Origin: Solirubrobacter sp963837485
GTDB taxonomy: Bacteria; Actinomycetota; Thermoleophilia; Solirubrobacterales; Solirubrobacteraceae
Assembly: GCA_963837485.1 (NCBI GenBank)
Contig: CAWINP010000008.1
Coordinates: forward strand, 124,001 to 188,000
Reading direction: 5' to 3'
Length of the DNA: 64,000 nucleotides
Each line of letters begins with the position of its first letter. The stretch's first letter is position 1. The notes under the pieces were generated by a model. That model worked only from the letters and a program-made list of their open reading frames with translations. It did not search any database and was not told where the DNA came from. Both the position numbers and the translations under genes were made by a program. Positions 43,785 to 53,718 of this stretch are shown one piece after another.

Positions 43785-45003
43785 ATGCCCCTGACAGCCA
43801 GCGAGCGTCACCGCCGCAGCCTGACGGCCGCGCTACGCGCGAAGGGCGCCCTCAGCGACCGTCGAGTGGAGGAAGCGTTCGAGGCCGTCGCGCGCGAGCA
43901 CTTCCTCCCCGAGACGATCGCCGATGGCGGCCTGGAAGCCGTCTATCGCGACGAGGCGATCCTGACCATGCGCAGCGCGCAGGGCATGCCGCTGTCGTCC
44001 TCCTCGCAGCCGGCCGTCATGGCCCGGATGCTCGAGCTGCTCGATGTGCAGCCGGGTGATCGAGTGCTGGAGATCGGCGCGGGGACCGGCTACAACGCCG
44101 CGCTGCTAGCCCACCTCGCCGGCCCGTCGGGACGGGTGGTCAGCATCGACCCCGAACTGGCGCGCAAGGCACGCCGAGCCCTGCGCGACGCCGGCGCGCA
44201 CGCGAGGATCGTGGCAGGGGACGGGCGCGACGGCTATGCCGCCGGCGCTCCGTTTGATCCGGATCATCGTGACCGCCTCAGCTGGAGAGTTCCCCGCGGC
44301 CTGGCTGGAGCAGCTGCGCGAGGCGGGACGGCTCGTGTTGCCGCTGCGCCTGGACCCCGAGCGCAGCGCGATCCAGGTCATCCCTGCGCTCGAGCGCCAC
44401 GACATGTCAATGCGGTCGGTCGACCTGACCTGGGGCGAGTTCATGCCGCTGCACGGGGGCGACTGCGGATCGCAGGCGCCCTCGTCGAGCCTCAGCGCCG
44501 TCCACACCAGCCACGGGCGACACTTCGGCCTCACCTCGCTCAGCGGCGACGGGATCGGCCGGCTTTCAGCGAAGGCAGCTCAGCGACTGCTTACCTCGCT
44601 GCTGAGCACGCCGGACCACCCGCGGCGGCGCGGCGTCACGGCCCTGAACAGCATGCAGCCTCCAGGACTGTTGCTCTACCTCACCTCAACCTTCCCGCCA
44701 AGCGCCGAGTCTCGCTGCACCAGGCGCCGGACGGTTCGGCATCGGGCTCGTCGACTGCGCAAGGCAAAGCGCGGCGATCGTGTCGCTGCGCAGCCCCGGG
44801 CGAGACACAGGCGACAAGCCCACGGCCCCGAGCGCGCTGGCGACTGGAGTCCTATGCCGGCGATGACGCGGCTACCGAGCTCGACGAGCTCCTCACCCAA
44901 TGGCAACAGCTCGAACGCGCCGGCGAGACCACGCTCGACATCACCGCCCGCAGCCGCGGCGAACGACTGCATCTCCGCTTCGCCTGGGGGCCAGCAATCG
45001 TGA
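43785..45003 (+). pseudogene. PCMT-like methyltransferase, several frameshifts
   Basis: The start resembles protein-L-isoaspartate methyltransferases: VAREHFLPETI, then SSSSQPAVMARMLELLDVQP and DRVLEIGAGTGYNAALLAHL (SAM-binding, about 90-110). The frame shifts near 44258 (RIIVTASAGEFPAAWLEQLR resumes in the next one) and again near 44690 and 44850. The C-terminal tail reads TELDELLTQWQQLERAGETT. The whole protein would be about 405 aa. Cargo of the transposon. Confidence 0.65.
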
Positions 45004-45049
45004 CGGCAGCACGCGCCGAGGCGCCGCGCGACGGGACGCGCTCGTCGCC

Positions 45050-45166
45050 GTCCGGGCTCCTCCCGCGCGTCGCCGCGACCCTTCCCGCTCGTCGCTGCCC
45101 TCGAGCGTCACGAACCGCGCCATCGCCGCTCGCCGGCTGGCCCCACCGTCGATCCCGAGATAGCGT
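45050..45166 (+). repeat. Second copy of the transposon right end (internal)
   Basis: Strongly similar to 48225-48340, including the shared block CTCGAGCGTCACGAACCGCG and the terminal GTCGATCCCGAGATAGCGTG. It should be an element end, but it lies in the middle of the transposon. Confidence 0.7.
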
Positions 45167-45310
45167 GCCAGCCATGAGCAGGCTCGGCCGCGCGCGAACC
45201 AGAGGTGAACCGGCCGGACAGATCACCGCCCGCGAGCTCGAGGTCCAGCGCATCACCAGCGCCCTGCGCCGCGCCGACGCGCTCACCGACGATATCGCCG
45301 CCGCCATAGA
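45167..45310 (+). pseudogene. 3' fragment of a second recombinase-B gene
   Basis: About 45 codons matching the C-terminus of the recombinase at 40516 (EPAGQITARELEVQRITSAL and RADALTDDIAAAIEAS against AGQIAARELEVQRITGALTR). It starts directly after the internal right-end copy and has no start. Nucleotide similarity is high but not identical, so it comes from a related element. Confidence 0.75.
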
Positions 45311-45323
45311 AGCTTCCCGCGGA

Positions 45324-45692
45324 CTACCAGAACTGACGTGTGTACGCGTAGGTGACCGTGCTGGCGTACTTGGATTGGCCGTATCCGTACTTGAGGTTGC
45401 ACGCGCAGTAGCCGTGAACCACGTTGACGTCGCCCGACCACGCGCAGACGGTCGCGCCCGCCCAGTAGTTTGCGGTTTCATCCCACGCATTGATGCAGCT
45501 TTGCTCATAGTTGTACCAAGTGGTCCAAACGCTGGTCAGCGTGTGGCGAGGCCCAAACATGCCGCCGTAGTCCATGTAGCCGTTGAAGATGGTGTCCTGC
45601 CCGGCGAGTGATGCCTGGGGCATCAGCAGTGCCCCGCACGTCGCCAACGCCGCGACCCAACCGCAGTGACGACCTCTGCGCAACCAACGCAT
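45324..45692 (-). CDS. Small secreted protein
   Basis: A 122-aa protein with a basic N-terminus (MRWLRRGRHC), a hydrophobic core (GWVAALATCGALLMPQASLA) and an Ala-Gly cleavage region near 32. The mature 90 residues are Tyr/Trp-rich with four Cys (SCINAW, TVCAWSG, GYCACNL). The ATG at 45692 follows AAGGAGGG. The function is unknown; the Cys pattern suggests a stable extracellular peptide or toxin-like protein. Confidence 0.6.
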   Translation of the reverse strand: MRWLRRGRHCGWVAALATCGALLMPQASLAGQDTIFNGYMDYGGMFGPRHTLTSVWTTWYNYEQSCINAWDETANYWAGATVCAWSGDVNVVHGYCACNLKYGYGQSKYASTVTYAYTRQFW

Positions 45693-46013
45693 GCGATCCC
45701 TCCTTCGCTGAAGTACCAGGCAGCGGCGTGAGAGAATGATTGGCCGATCAGTGTTTGTCAAGCGAGCTGAGGTTGCAGATTTCTGGAGCACTAGCGCGTG
45801 GAACCAGGATCGCGGCGTGGGGGCTGAAGAACCGCCGTTATCCGCGCCGGAGTTCAAACCGGCAGGCCAGGGTGGTGCCACGTGAGCCCCGTTCGCCGCG
45901 AGATTCCGGGTGTCGCTGAGCTAACCTCAGGATCGCCGCGCGTTCGAAGGATGCATCTTGCCGCCTGGTTGGACGCTCTGGTCACAAGGGGGCAGCGCCG
46001 AACGTCTTAACCA
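45693..46013. other. Region without a supportable gene
   Basis: 321 bases between the divergent secreted-protein and sigma-factor genes. It should contain both promoters. No sure -10/-35 pair stands out. Confidence 0.4.
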
Positions 46014-46580
46014 ATGATGGGCGACTTCGCTGCAGCGAGCGATCACGATCTGCTTCAGGCCGCGCGTGATGGAGATGCCGACTCGTTCGGAGTCTTCTAC
46101 GGCCGTTATCGCGAAGGGATCCTGGCGTACTTCGCCCGGCGGGTCGATCAGCCGGAGCTCGCTGCGGATCTCATGGCGGAGCTGTTCGCCCGATTGCTCG
46201 TCGAAACACTGTCGTCTCGCCCGTTGCCGGAGGCGCCGGTGGCATGGCTGTTCACTGCTGCGCGGAACTTGCTTGTGGACAGTGCTCGCCGAGGTCGCGC
46301 CGAGGCTGCGGCGAGACGCAAGCTCGGGATGCCGCGACTCGTGCTCGATGACGACGACATCGAGCGCATACTCGAGATCGCGGAGGCGGCTGATCTTCTC
46401 CAGGACGTCCGGGCCGCGCTGGCTCCTGACGCTTGGGACGTGCTTCGTGCGCGACTGATGGAAGAAGAGCCGTATTTGCAGATCGCGCGTCGGCTGGAGT
46501 GCTCCGAGGCTGTGGTTCGCAAGCGGCTCAGCCGCGCGGTTGCAGACGTCCGAACAATGATTGGAGACGGTGATGCCTGA
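46014..46580 (+). CDS. ECF sigma factor (transposon cargo)
   Basis: A 188-aa sigma factor. Region 2: SFGVFYGRYREGILAYFARR then LAADLMAELFARLLVETL. Region 4: LAPDAWDVLRARLMEEEPYL and IARRLECSEAVVRKRLSRAV. The ATG at 46014 has no obvious ribosome site. It overlaps the next gene by 8 bp. It is probably an independent stress or surface regulon switch carried as cargo. Confidence 0.85.
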   Translation: MMGDFAAASDHDLLQAARDGDADSFGVFYGRYREGILAYFARRVDQPELAADLMAELFARLLVETLSSRPLPEAPVAWLFTAARNLLVDSARRGRAEAAARRKLGMPRLVLDDDDIERILEIAEAADLLQDVRAALAPDAWDVLRARLMEEEPYLQIARRLECSEAVVRKRLSRAVADVRTMIGDGDA

Positions 46581-47358
46581 AGCTGATTTCCTCGACCGCC
46601 TCGGTGAAGACTTCCGTGCTGCCGTTGTCGCTCAGCAGCGCCGCGATTCCGCTCGCAGGCGTCGTCTCCGGCGTGGCGGACTCGTGACGCTGGTCGGGCT
46701 CGTGATCGCGGCGCCGGCACTTGCAGTCGTTCAGCCGTGGGAGCCAGTGCTTGGGCGGCCCGGCGTCGACGAGCCAGCGTCGATCGCGGATCAGCCCGTC
46801 ATTGCCGCCGCACAGGACCACTTTGCTGTTCTTCGGCGAGCGCAGACGGCCACTGATCGGCGAGAGGTCGAGCCGTTGCTGAGCGCTGTGGGAAGGCAAG
46901 TCATTGGAGTTCAGACCGACTCCATTCGTTCCATCGCGCCCGGCTGGGCGCTCGTCCCTGTCACTGCGTACCAGACGGGACCGACCCGGACTGATGGCGA
47001 CGGGCTTTGCATCACCAATGGCCAGTTCATCGGATGCGGGCCGGCGGCGACGGCCATCAAGAACGGCATCACCATCACGAGCGCTGGCCCGGACGGGACC
47101 CGACTCACCAGCCTGGTTCCGGATGGAGTCGCGACGGTCCGTTTCACTCCAGACGGCGGACAGCCGGTCGACATAGCAGTGAGCTCCAACTTCGTCACGA
47201 CCACCGTGCCGGAGTTGCAGCCTGAGCACCTCATCAAGGCGCCTAAGGGTTACGACGGCCCGTCGATGATCCCCGGTCCGCCGTTGCCGGTCGCCGGTAC
47301 CGTGGAATGGATCGACGGCGACGGTCGCGTCGTAGGACCAACTGAGAAGCGCGGCTAG
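46573..47358 (+). CDS. Membrane protein, putative anti-sigma partner
   Basis: A 261-aa protein with a cytoplasmic N-terminal helix (1-35), a basic stop (RRRRLRRGG), one transmembrane helix (about 38-55, LVTLVGLVIAAPALAVV) and a long extracytoplasmic part (60-261) rich in beta strands. The overlap with the sigma gene marks it as its likely antagonist. ATG start at 46573. Confidence 0.65.
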   Translation: MPEADFLDRLGEDFRAAVVAQQRRDSARRRRLRRGGLVTLVGLVIAAPALAVVQPWEPVLGRPGVDEPASIADQPVIAAAQDHFAVLRRAQTATDRREVEPLLSAVGRQVIGVQTDSIRSIAPGWALVPVTAYQTGPTRTDGDGLCITNGQFIGCGPAATAIKNGITITSAGPDGTRLTSLVPDGVATVRFTPDGGQPVDIAVSSNFVTTTVPELQPEHLIKAPKGYDGPSMIPGPPLPVAGTVEWIDGDGRVVGPTEKRG

Positions 47359-47777
47359 ATACGCGTGATGCTCCGGCGATCGGGCGGCCATTTGGTCGCT
47401 TCGATCGCCGCGGAGTTTCTTCGCGGCGCCAAGACGGTCACGATGGCGTCGCCGACGGCCACGCGAGTCGTACAGCATCCCGGACCCGATGCCCAAGATG
47501 ATCTGCGCGCTCTGCTGCCTGGACAACAGATCGTGCGAGTCAGGCGTGCCCGCCGTCGTTCGGCTCATATCTTTGCAACGGCGGCGGAAGGCCGAGTGAC
47601 GCTCTCAGCCCGAACCCATGGATGACCCTGTGGATGCCTGGGCGTCCTACGCCAGGGGGGTCTGGACGGTCTTCGGTCGGCCGTTCACAGCGTGACTAGG
47701 CAGGAAGCCGCTTGACCGCCTCCACCGCGCCGTCGTCGCCCAGGAACCGCCGACACGCTGGTAGATACGTTCCTGCG
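47359..47777. other. Region without a supportable gene
   Basis: 419 bases after the anti-sigma-like gene. A short frame near 47365-47625 shows no domain features. The promoter of the VOC gene must lie near the right side. Confidence 0.4.
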
Positions 47778-48179
47778 ATGAACGTCAACACCACGGTGGT
47801 TGAAGGTCTCGTGCCGTTCGTCCACGTCCACGACATCACGAGGTCGATCGCCTTCTACGAGCGCTTCGGTTTTGAGGTACGCAACACCCACGACGTCGAC
47901 GGTCGACGCGTGTGGTGTTGGCTGGAGCGAAACCAAGCCCGGCTCATGCTGGCCGACGCTGAGGCGCCCGTTCCCGCCGCGCAGCAGTTCGTGCTCTTCT
48001 ACATCTACGCGCACGTTGTCGAAGACCTTCACGAACGACTCGCACAGGCCGGACTTGCACCCGGCCCCATCGAGTCCGGCGCGCCCGGCCCTGACCGCCA
48101 GTTCAGCATCGACGACCCTGACGGCTACAACCTCGTGGTGACCGACGCCGACGCGCTCGCTCCACCGGAGCAGTCATAG
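47778..48179 (+). CDS. VOC-superfamily (glyoxalase/bleomycin-resistance-type) protein
   Basis: A 133-aa single VOC-fold protein with the pattern GLVPFVHVHDITRSIAFYER then RVWCWLERNQARLMLAD and GPDRQFSIDDPDGYNLVV. It could bind a drug or catalyse a metal-dependent reaction; the metal ligands of true glyoxalase I are not clearly placed. The ATG at 47778 is the natural start. It is the last cargo gene before the right end. Confidence 0.8.
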   Translation: MNVNTTVVEGLVPFVHVHDITRSIAFYERFGFEVRNTHDVDGRRVWCWLERNQARLMLADAEAPVPAAQQFVLFYIYAHVVEDLHERLAQAGLAPGPIESGAPGPDRQFSIDDPDGYNLVVTDADALAPPEQS

Positions 48180-48224
48180 CCACCCACGAGCGGCCGCGGT
48201 CGCGCGGCGGCACGCGGTCGTCGC

Positions 48225-48340
48225 CCTAAGGGCTCCTCACGCGCGCCGCCGCGACCCTGCTCGCTCGTCGCCGTCCTCGAGCGTCACGAACCGCGCCATC
48301 GCGCTCTCGGATAGCCCGACCGTCGATCACGAGATAACGT
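48225..48340 (+). repeat. Right end of the transposon
   Basis: The outermost 116 bp, ending ATCACGAGATAACGT, similar along its length to 45050-45166. The end base abuts ardC at the GTC core (48341-48343). Confidence 0.7.
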
Positions 48341-48712
48341 GTCGAAGACCGGTACGGTGCGGAAGAAGACCTTCTTTTCCCCGGTCTCCTGTCCGTGCTC
48401 GTCGCGCTGCTTGACGGCGAGCGGGGCGAGGATGCGGATCGCCTGCTCGCCCTTTCGCACGCAGCGATTGAGATCGAGGAACGCGCGGAAGCCGGCGACG
48501 TAGGTCGGGGTGACCCCGCGCGCGTGGCAGTCGATCGCAATCAGCCACTGGTTACGCAGGCTGTAGCGCGAGAGACCGTTGCTGGCGCGGACCTTGATCC
48601 AGCGCCGCCAGCCCTCGGTGGTCAACAGCGCGCGGGCGGCCTGCTCGACTCGCTCGCGGTCGGCCTTGCGGCGCGCATCGCGCTCGGCGTCGGTGCGCGT
48701 CTTCTGGTTAGA
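48341..48712 (-). pseudogene. ardC, N-terminal fragment
   Basis: The DNA-binding half of ArdC: ADRERVEQAARALLTTEGWR, then GLSRYSLRNQWLIAIDC and LNRCVRKGEQAIRILAPLAV, ending VFFRTVPVFD at the transposon end. Joined to 38770-39300 it would make a normal ArdC of about 300 aa. No start codon is visible next to the first conserved residues, so the 5' end may also have been cut by neighbouring IS110 DNA. Confidence 0.7.
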
Positions 48713-48887
48713 CCGTATGGCGGGTGAGCCCGGCCGCTGAGGTCCGTCCGGTTGTCGTAGGACAGTGGTCAGCACCCCGCGCAACCTGTGGGGGCCTGGG
48801 CGGCGGCTGGTACCCGCCGCGTGGGCGGACGCCTCACGCGGCCTGTGGCGGCGGCGTGGGCCGACACATAGCTGGGAGGTGCTGACC

Positions 48888-49972
48888 TTGGGGGACGCTA
48901 CCCGTTGGGTTGGGCTCGACGTGCACGCGGCGCAGACGACGGTCGCGGTCCTGGATCGCGAGAGCGGTGAGCTGACGCGCGCGAAGTTGCGCGGCTCGCC
49001 GGATCGGGTCGTGGTCGAGTTCTTGGCCGGCTTTGATGGCCGAGTGCTCGCGGTCTATGAGGCCGGGCCGACCGGCATGACGCTCGCGCGGGTGGCGCGC
49101 GAGCGGGCATCGATGTGCGCGTCTGCGCGCCCGGACTGATCCCGCGCAAGCCGAGCGATCGGATCAAGACCGACGCGCGTGACGCCGAGCGGCTCGCTCG
49201 CCAGCTTGCCGCCGGTGGCCTGTCGTTTGTCCGGGTCCCGAGCGAGCAGGAGGAGGCGCTGCGCGATCTCGTCCGCGCCCGCGAGGATGTCCGCCAGGAC
49301 CTCGCGCGCGCACGGCATCGGCTGAGCAAGATGCTGCTCCGACGCGGGCTGCGCTACGACGCCGGGTCGAGCTGGAGCGATCGCCACATCGACTGGATCG
49401 TGCGGCTGCCCTTCGAGGACCTGGCGTCTCGGATGGTTGTCGGCGAGTACGTCAACGCTGTCCAGCAGCTCAACCAGCGCCGCAAGGACCTCGAGCAGAC
49501 GATCGAGCAACTGCTGCCGGAGGCGCCGTTCGCTCAGACCGCCTATCGGTTGCGTTGCTTCCGTGGCCTGGCGACGCTCTCGGCGGTCGGGTTGTGTTGC
49601 GAGATCGGCGACTTCGCCCGCTTTAGCAAGCCCTCGCGGCTGGGCGCGTTCCTCGGCCTGGTCCCGGCCGAGTACACCTCCGACAGCAAACGCCGGCTCG
49701 GCGCGATCACCAAGGCCGGCTCCAGCCACGCCCGCCGGCTGCTGGTCGAGGCCGCCTGGCACTACCGCCGCCTGCCGGCCACCGGCACCACCCTGGCCCG
49801 CCGCCAGCAAGGGATCGACCCCCGCGTAATCGCGATCGCGTGGCGCGCTCAGGTGCGCCTGCACCAGCGCTACACGCAGATGAAGGCCCGCAACAAGCCC
49901 GCCGGCGTGATCACGATCGCCAACGCCCGCGAGCTCGCCTGTTTTTGCTGGGAGGCCGCCACCCTGGACTGA
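48888..49972 (+). pseudogene. IS110-family transposase, copy 1, frameshifted
   Basis: DEDD-type transposase: first Asp in WVGLDVHAAQTTVAVLD, Glu in VYEAGPTG, Asp pair in RIKTDARDAERLARQL, then the C-terminal LATLSAVGLCCEIGDFARFS and RRLGAITKAGSSHARRLL. The frame breaks near 49112, where a missing G would restore GIDVRVCAPG. The TTG at 48888 follows GGGAGG. Total length if repaired is about 360 aa. Copy 2 at 50185 is a distant relative. Confidence 0.8.
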
Positions 49973-50184
49973 ACCCGATCCCACCACGCCCCAACCCCCG
50001 GCGGCGCGACGCTGCCGGGGTCCGACGTCCACCACAGGGCCAGCACGCGCCGCACCCGACACGGTCGCGACCGCTCTATGGGCACCACCGACGCCCCCCA
50101 AGCGTCTGGCGCGCCCGTTCTTAGACAGCGACCAGCGGCGAACCCACGGTCATGGGGTGAAGTCCCCGCATACGGATGAAAACG

Positions 50185-51495
50185 TCAAGGGCTGGGTGCA
50201 AGAATTCCTTTCGGCGCGGGTGACCCCGAACGAGAAGAGCAGGCGTCTGGGGACTGTGGAGCCTGCCGCGCGTCGTCTGCCGCTTTGACGGCCTGAACAG
50301 TCGTGTCCCCGGTGGCGGCGCCCGCGCCGCTTCTCGCTTTGGTCGCGACGTAGTGGCGGTAATTGCGTTCGGCCTCCTCGAGGAAGCGGCGCTCGAGCGT
50401 CTTGCGCTTGGTCTCGCCGGCGAGGCTGATCAGGGGACCCGGGTCGCCGGCCTTGCGCTGGAGCGTGCGCAGCTTGCGCTGGGTGATCGTCGGCGCGCCG
50501 TAGCGGTAGTCCTCGTCCTTGCTGAGCAGATGCCAGGCGAGCACGGTGAGCTTGCGGGCGGTCGCGCACAGCGCGATCTGCGTGCCGCGGCGGGCGGCGA
50601 TCCGGGCGTGGAAGGCGCGCAGCGGGCCGGGGGTGCGGATCGCGGTGTGGGCCGCCTCGACGAGCAGGCCGCGGGCGTGGGCCTGGCCGGCCCTGGAGAT
50701 GTGCCCGTGGCGGGCGGCCTTCTCCCCGGACTGGCGGACCCGCGGATCGAGGCCCAGGTAGCCGACCAGCTGGCGCGGGCTGGGGAACCGGGTCACGTCG
50801 CCGATCACGGCCGCCAGCGCCAGCGCGGTGATCGCGCCCACGCCCGGGATCGTGATCAGACGACGGACGTCGGGGCGGGCGAGCGCCTGCTCGGCCAGCT
50901 GGCGTTCGACGAGCTCGACCTCGACGTCGAGGGCGTCGTGCAGGCGCAGGTTGCTGTCGACCTGCTCGCGCTCGTGCGCGGGAAGATCGACCTCGGCGAG
51001 CCAGCGCCGGCCGCCCTGGCCGAAGACGTCGGTCACCGGCGCCTCGATCAGATTGCGCGCCAGCACCGCATGCACCTGGTTGCGCAGCCGCGTGCGCTGT
51101 CGCACCAGGCTCGAGCGATGCGCGACTCGCCGCCGCAACGCGCGCGTGACCTCGTCCGGCGCCCACACCTCGGGCAAGAAGTCCGCCGCGCCGAGCTGCG
51201 CGAGCACCTTCGCGTCGATCTTGTCGGTCTTGACCTTCGCCGACGCGATCGCGCGCGTGCGCATCGGATTCGACACCGTCACGCGCCCCGCATGCTCAGC
51301 CAGCAGCTCCGCGATCGCCCACGTCATCGCCGTCGACTCCAACACCACGTGATCGCCGGGACCCAACGACTCCGCAAACAGCCCCAGCTGGCTGGTTTCG
51401 ATCCTCCCCAGTCGCCGCAGCGCGCCGTCCTCGTGGACCGCGACCTCGGCGAAGCGCTTATGCACGTCAAGCGCGACCGTGCGCACCACCACCAC
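50185..51495 (-). mobile_element. IS110-family transposase, copy 2 (intact)
   Basis: A 436-aa transposase (VRTVALDVHKRFAEVAVHED, VVLESTAMTWAIAELL, KVKTDKIDAKVLAQL and IPGVGAITALALAAVIGDV). The GTG run at the start leaves several possible first codons; the one at 51495 is 10 bp after GGAGG. The C-terminus has the usual Ser-containing motif LVGYLGLDPRVRQSGEKAAR. Element ends are not visible because this family has none that can be read by eye. It and copy 1 sit between parB and ardC. Confidence 0.85.
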
Positions 51496-51910
51496 GACCG
51501 ACAAACCTCCTTCGACATCGACGAGACCACTTCGCGGGGAGGCCGGGCAACACGACACCTACGGATTCGCGCTCGACAGGCGCAACCGGACAAGTCGAAG
51601 GGGCGACCAGATATCAGCACGGGCTCCACGGCCCATATGCGCGGCGGCCTGCCCTCAGCCTGAGTTCCCCGCTGCCCCTGTTCCGGTCGCACCTACTTCG
51701 CGACCGAGGACAACGACCCCTTGTTCATAACCGATATCAGGCTGACCATCAACAGTCGCGCAACCTGGTTCCCCGGACGTCGGACCCCGGGAGCCCCGCG
51801 CCCGCTCCAAACGACCGTGGGCCCCAACCGGGGCCCACAGAAAGACGACCGCCCTTGACAAACGTCACGCCATATCAGAGCGGCGGGCCATGCTCGGCTC
51901 CTGCTTGGGG
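51496..51910. other. IS110-flanking region
   Basis: 415 bases upstream of the intact IS110 transposase. A strong hairpin (51817-51838, GTGGGCCCC-aacc-GGGGCCCAC) is the only clear feature. Element boundary, IS110 bridge RNA or terminator are possible. Confidence 0.4.
51817..51838. terminator. 9-bp hairpin near the IS110 upstream end
   Basis: A perfect 9-bp stem with a 4-base loop. It could end transcription from the parB operon, or be part of the IS110 flanking RNA. Confidence 0.4.
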
Positions 51911-51996
51911 CTCGGGGCCCGCCCCGCTGGCGGGCCGATCCCCCGCCACCCGCACGCCCGCCAGGGCGTGCCACCGTCGGGTGGCGAGTCGGCCCG
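51911..51996. repeat. 86-bp structured repeat, copy 1
   Basis: 83 of 86 bases match 53719-53804. It folds into one small hairpin (GGCCCGCC/GGCGGGCC) and a nested one (GCCACCCG/CGGGTGGC enclosing ACGCCC/GGGCGT). It begins 17 bp after the parB stop. Confidence 0.8.
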
Positions 51997-52013
51997 TCAG
52001 CGGGCGGCGCTCG

Positions 52014-53700
52014 CTATGCGGCCTCGTCGAGCTCCGCGGCGATGCCGTCGTCGGCGTCGGGCTCGACCGGCTCGCGCTCGGGGCGCTGCTGCTCGCGAGT
52101 CGCGGTCTCGGCCTTGTCGTAGGCGTCGTGGGCGCGCTTGACGGCCCGCTCGAGCTTGGCCAGCGACGTGGGGACGTGCGGGCCGGCGAGTTTGCGGAGC
52201 GCCTTGGCGGCGATGTCCTTGTGCGAGCTCCAGCGCGTGGCGGGCATCCGCTGGCTCGACGCGACGACGAGGCGGGTCGCGTGCTGCTCGGCGGCGATCA
52301 CGACCAGGGCGCGGCCGTAGAGCTCGCCGGCGGTCTTGGCGCCATCGATGAACTTCCATAGCCACGCGAGCGCGGCCTGCGGGTCGCGGTAGTCGCCGTA
52401 GTCGATGCGCAGGCGGCCGCGGCTGCCGTCCTTGCGCGTCTTGGTGACGTCGGTGCGCAGCTCGTCGATCACGAGCCGGATGCCGCCGGCGGCGATCCGG
52501 GCGATCCGCTCGCCGGTCTGGGTGTAGGGCGAGTTGTCGTGGTCGGCGCCGAGCAGCGCGTATGTGAAGAACCGTGCGACGTCGATGTCGCCGGGGTCGA
52601 CGGTCGCGAGGCCGTGGATGAGCGCGTGGCCGAGGTCGAGGTTGGCGCCGTGCGCCTGGTCGGTCAGCTCGCGCAGCTGCGCGTCGCGCTCGCGCTTGGC
52701 GGTGGTCACGGGGTCGCTGGGCGTCTTGGCGGCACGGGCGGACTGCTTCTCGCGCGCGAGCGCGCTGGCCTTGGTCTCGAGCTCGGCGTGGGTGCGCTTG
52801 ATCGCGGCCTTGACGAGCTCGCGGTAGATCGGGCGGTCGACGATGATCGGCCGACCCGGTCCGTCGAACTCGATCAGCACGCCGGCTGCGCGTGCCTGAT
52901 CGACGTCGGCGTCGGTGAAGCGCACCGGCGGTGGGCCGTAGGCGTAGCGGTCGAGCTGCTTGTGCAGCCGTTCGGCGTCCGCGTAGAGCTGCTCGGTCTT
53001 CTTGCCCAGCCGCAGCTCGGCGATCTCGTGCGGGCCGGCGGAGTGCAGGTAGGCGGCGAACGTCTTGCCGCCGGTGTGGGTCATGGCGGCGTCGAGCACC
53101 CAGCCGGGTTCGCGGTTCAGGCGCTCGGCGGCCCAGGCGTTGCCGTCGTCGAGGTAGGCGATGACGGCGTCGAGCAGGTCTGGGGCGACGGCGCCGATCG
53201 CGCGCAGCTGATCGACCGCCGAGAGGTGGATGACGCCCTCGCCGATCAGCTGCTGGGCGCGCTCGGGCAGTTCGAGGATCTTCACGCGCGCGGTCACGCG
53301 GCTCTTCGGCCAGCCGAGCGCCTGCGCGGCGCCGTCCTCGGTCAGGCCGCGATCGAGCATCGCCCGCACCGCCTTGGCCTCCTCGTAGGGGTTCAGCTGC
53401 TTGCGCGTGATGTTCTCGACCGCGCGGTCGGCGTCCTCGGTCACTGCGTCGCGCACGACGACCGGCACCTCGGCCAGGCCGAGCGAGCGGGGCGGCGGCG
53501 GCGGCGATGCGATGGAAGCCGGCGACCAGCTCGAACCCGTCGCCGTCCTCGCGCACGACGACCGGGACGATGATGCCCTGCAGCGAGATCGAGCCGGCGA
53601 GCGCGTGGACGTGGCTCTCATCGAGCGCGCGCACGTTCTCGGGTACCCGGATCTGCTCGAGCGCGACATGGCGCCGGGCGTCGGGGATGGTCGTGGACAC
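52014..53700 (-). pseudogene. parB: ParB/Spo0J-family protein with one frameshift
   Basis: About 560 aa. The N-terminal ParB domain (IRVPENVRALDESHVHALAG then ISLQGIIVPVVVREDGDGFE and LVAGFHRIAAA, residues 20-75) runs into a GCC-repeat tract near 53495. The rest continues one frame over with LGLAEVPVVVRDAVTEDADR and ENITRKQLNPYEEAKAVRAM, the HTH-like SRVTARVKILELPERAQQ and a long basic C-terminus. The GTG start at 53700 follows GAGGAGG. Such proteins segregate plasmids or regulate accessory DNA. The repeat tract makes a slip or sequencing error plausible. Confidence 0.75.
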
Positions 53701-53718
53701 GTGGTCCTCCTCTTCGGA

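Larger units (their letters stand above)
39301..48340. mobile_element. 9-kb tyrosine-recombinase transposon inside ardC
   Basis: The left end (39301, TTGTCTCGTGATTCG) and the right end (48340, complement TTATCTCGTGATCG) form imperfect inverted repeats. They lie exactly at the point where ardC breaks; the trinucleotide GTC is present on both sides (39298-39300, 48341-48343). Two overlapping large tyrosine recombinases fill the left third and mixed cargo genes the rest. A second copy of the right end and a recombinase-gene fragment in the middle (45050-45310) show that two related elements are joined here. Confidence 0.75.

Noticed and set aside
47365..47625. Short plus-strand frame after the anti-sigma-like gene
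   Set aside because: No ribosome site, no domain-like pattern and irregular codon use.
48888..49972. Programmed frameshift in IS110 copy 1
   Set aside because: No slippery sequence or family precedent; the missing G in a G run looks like a plain indel.
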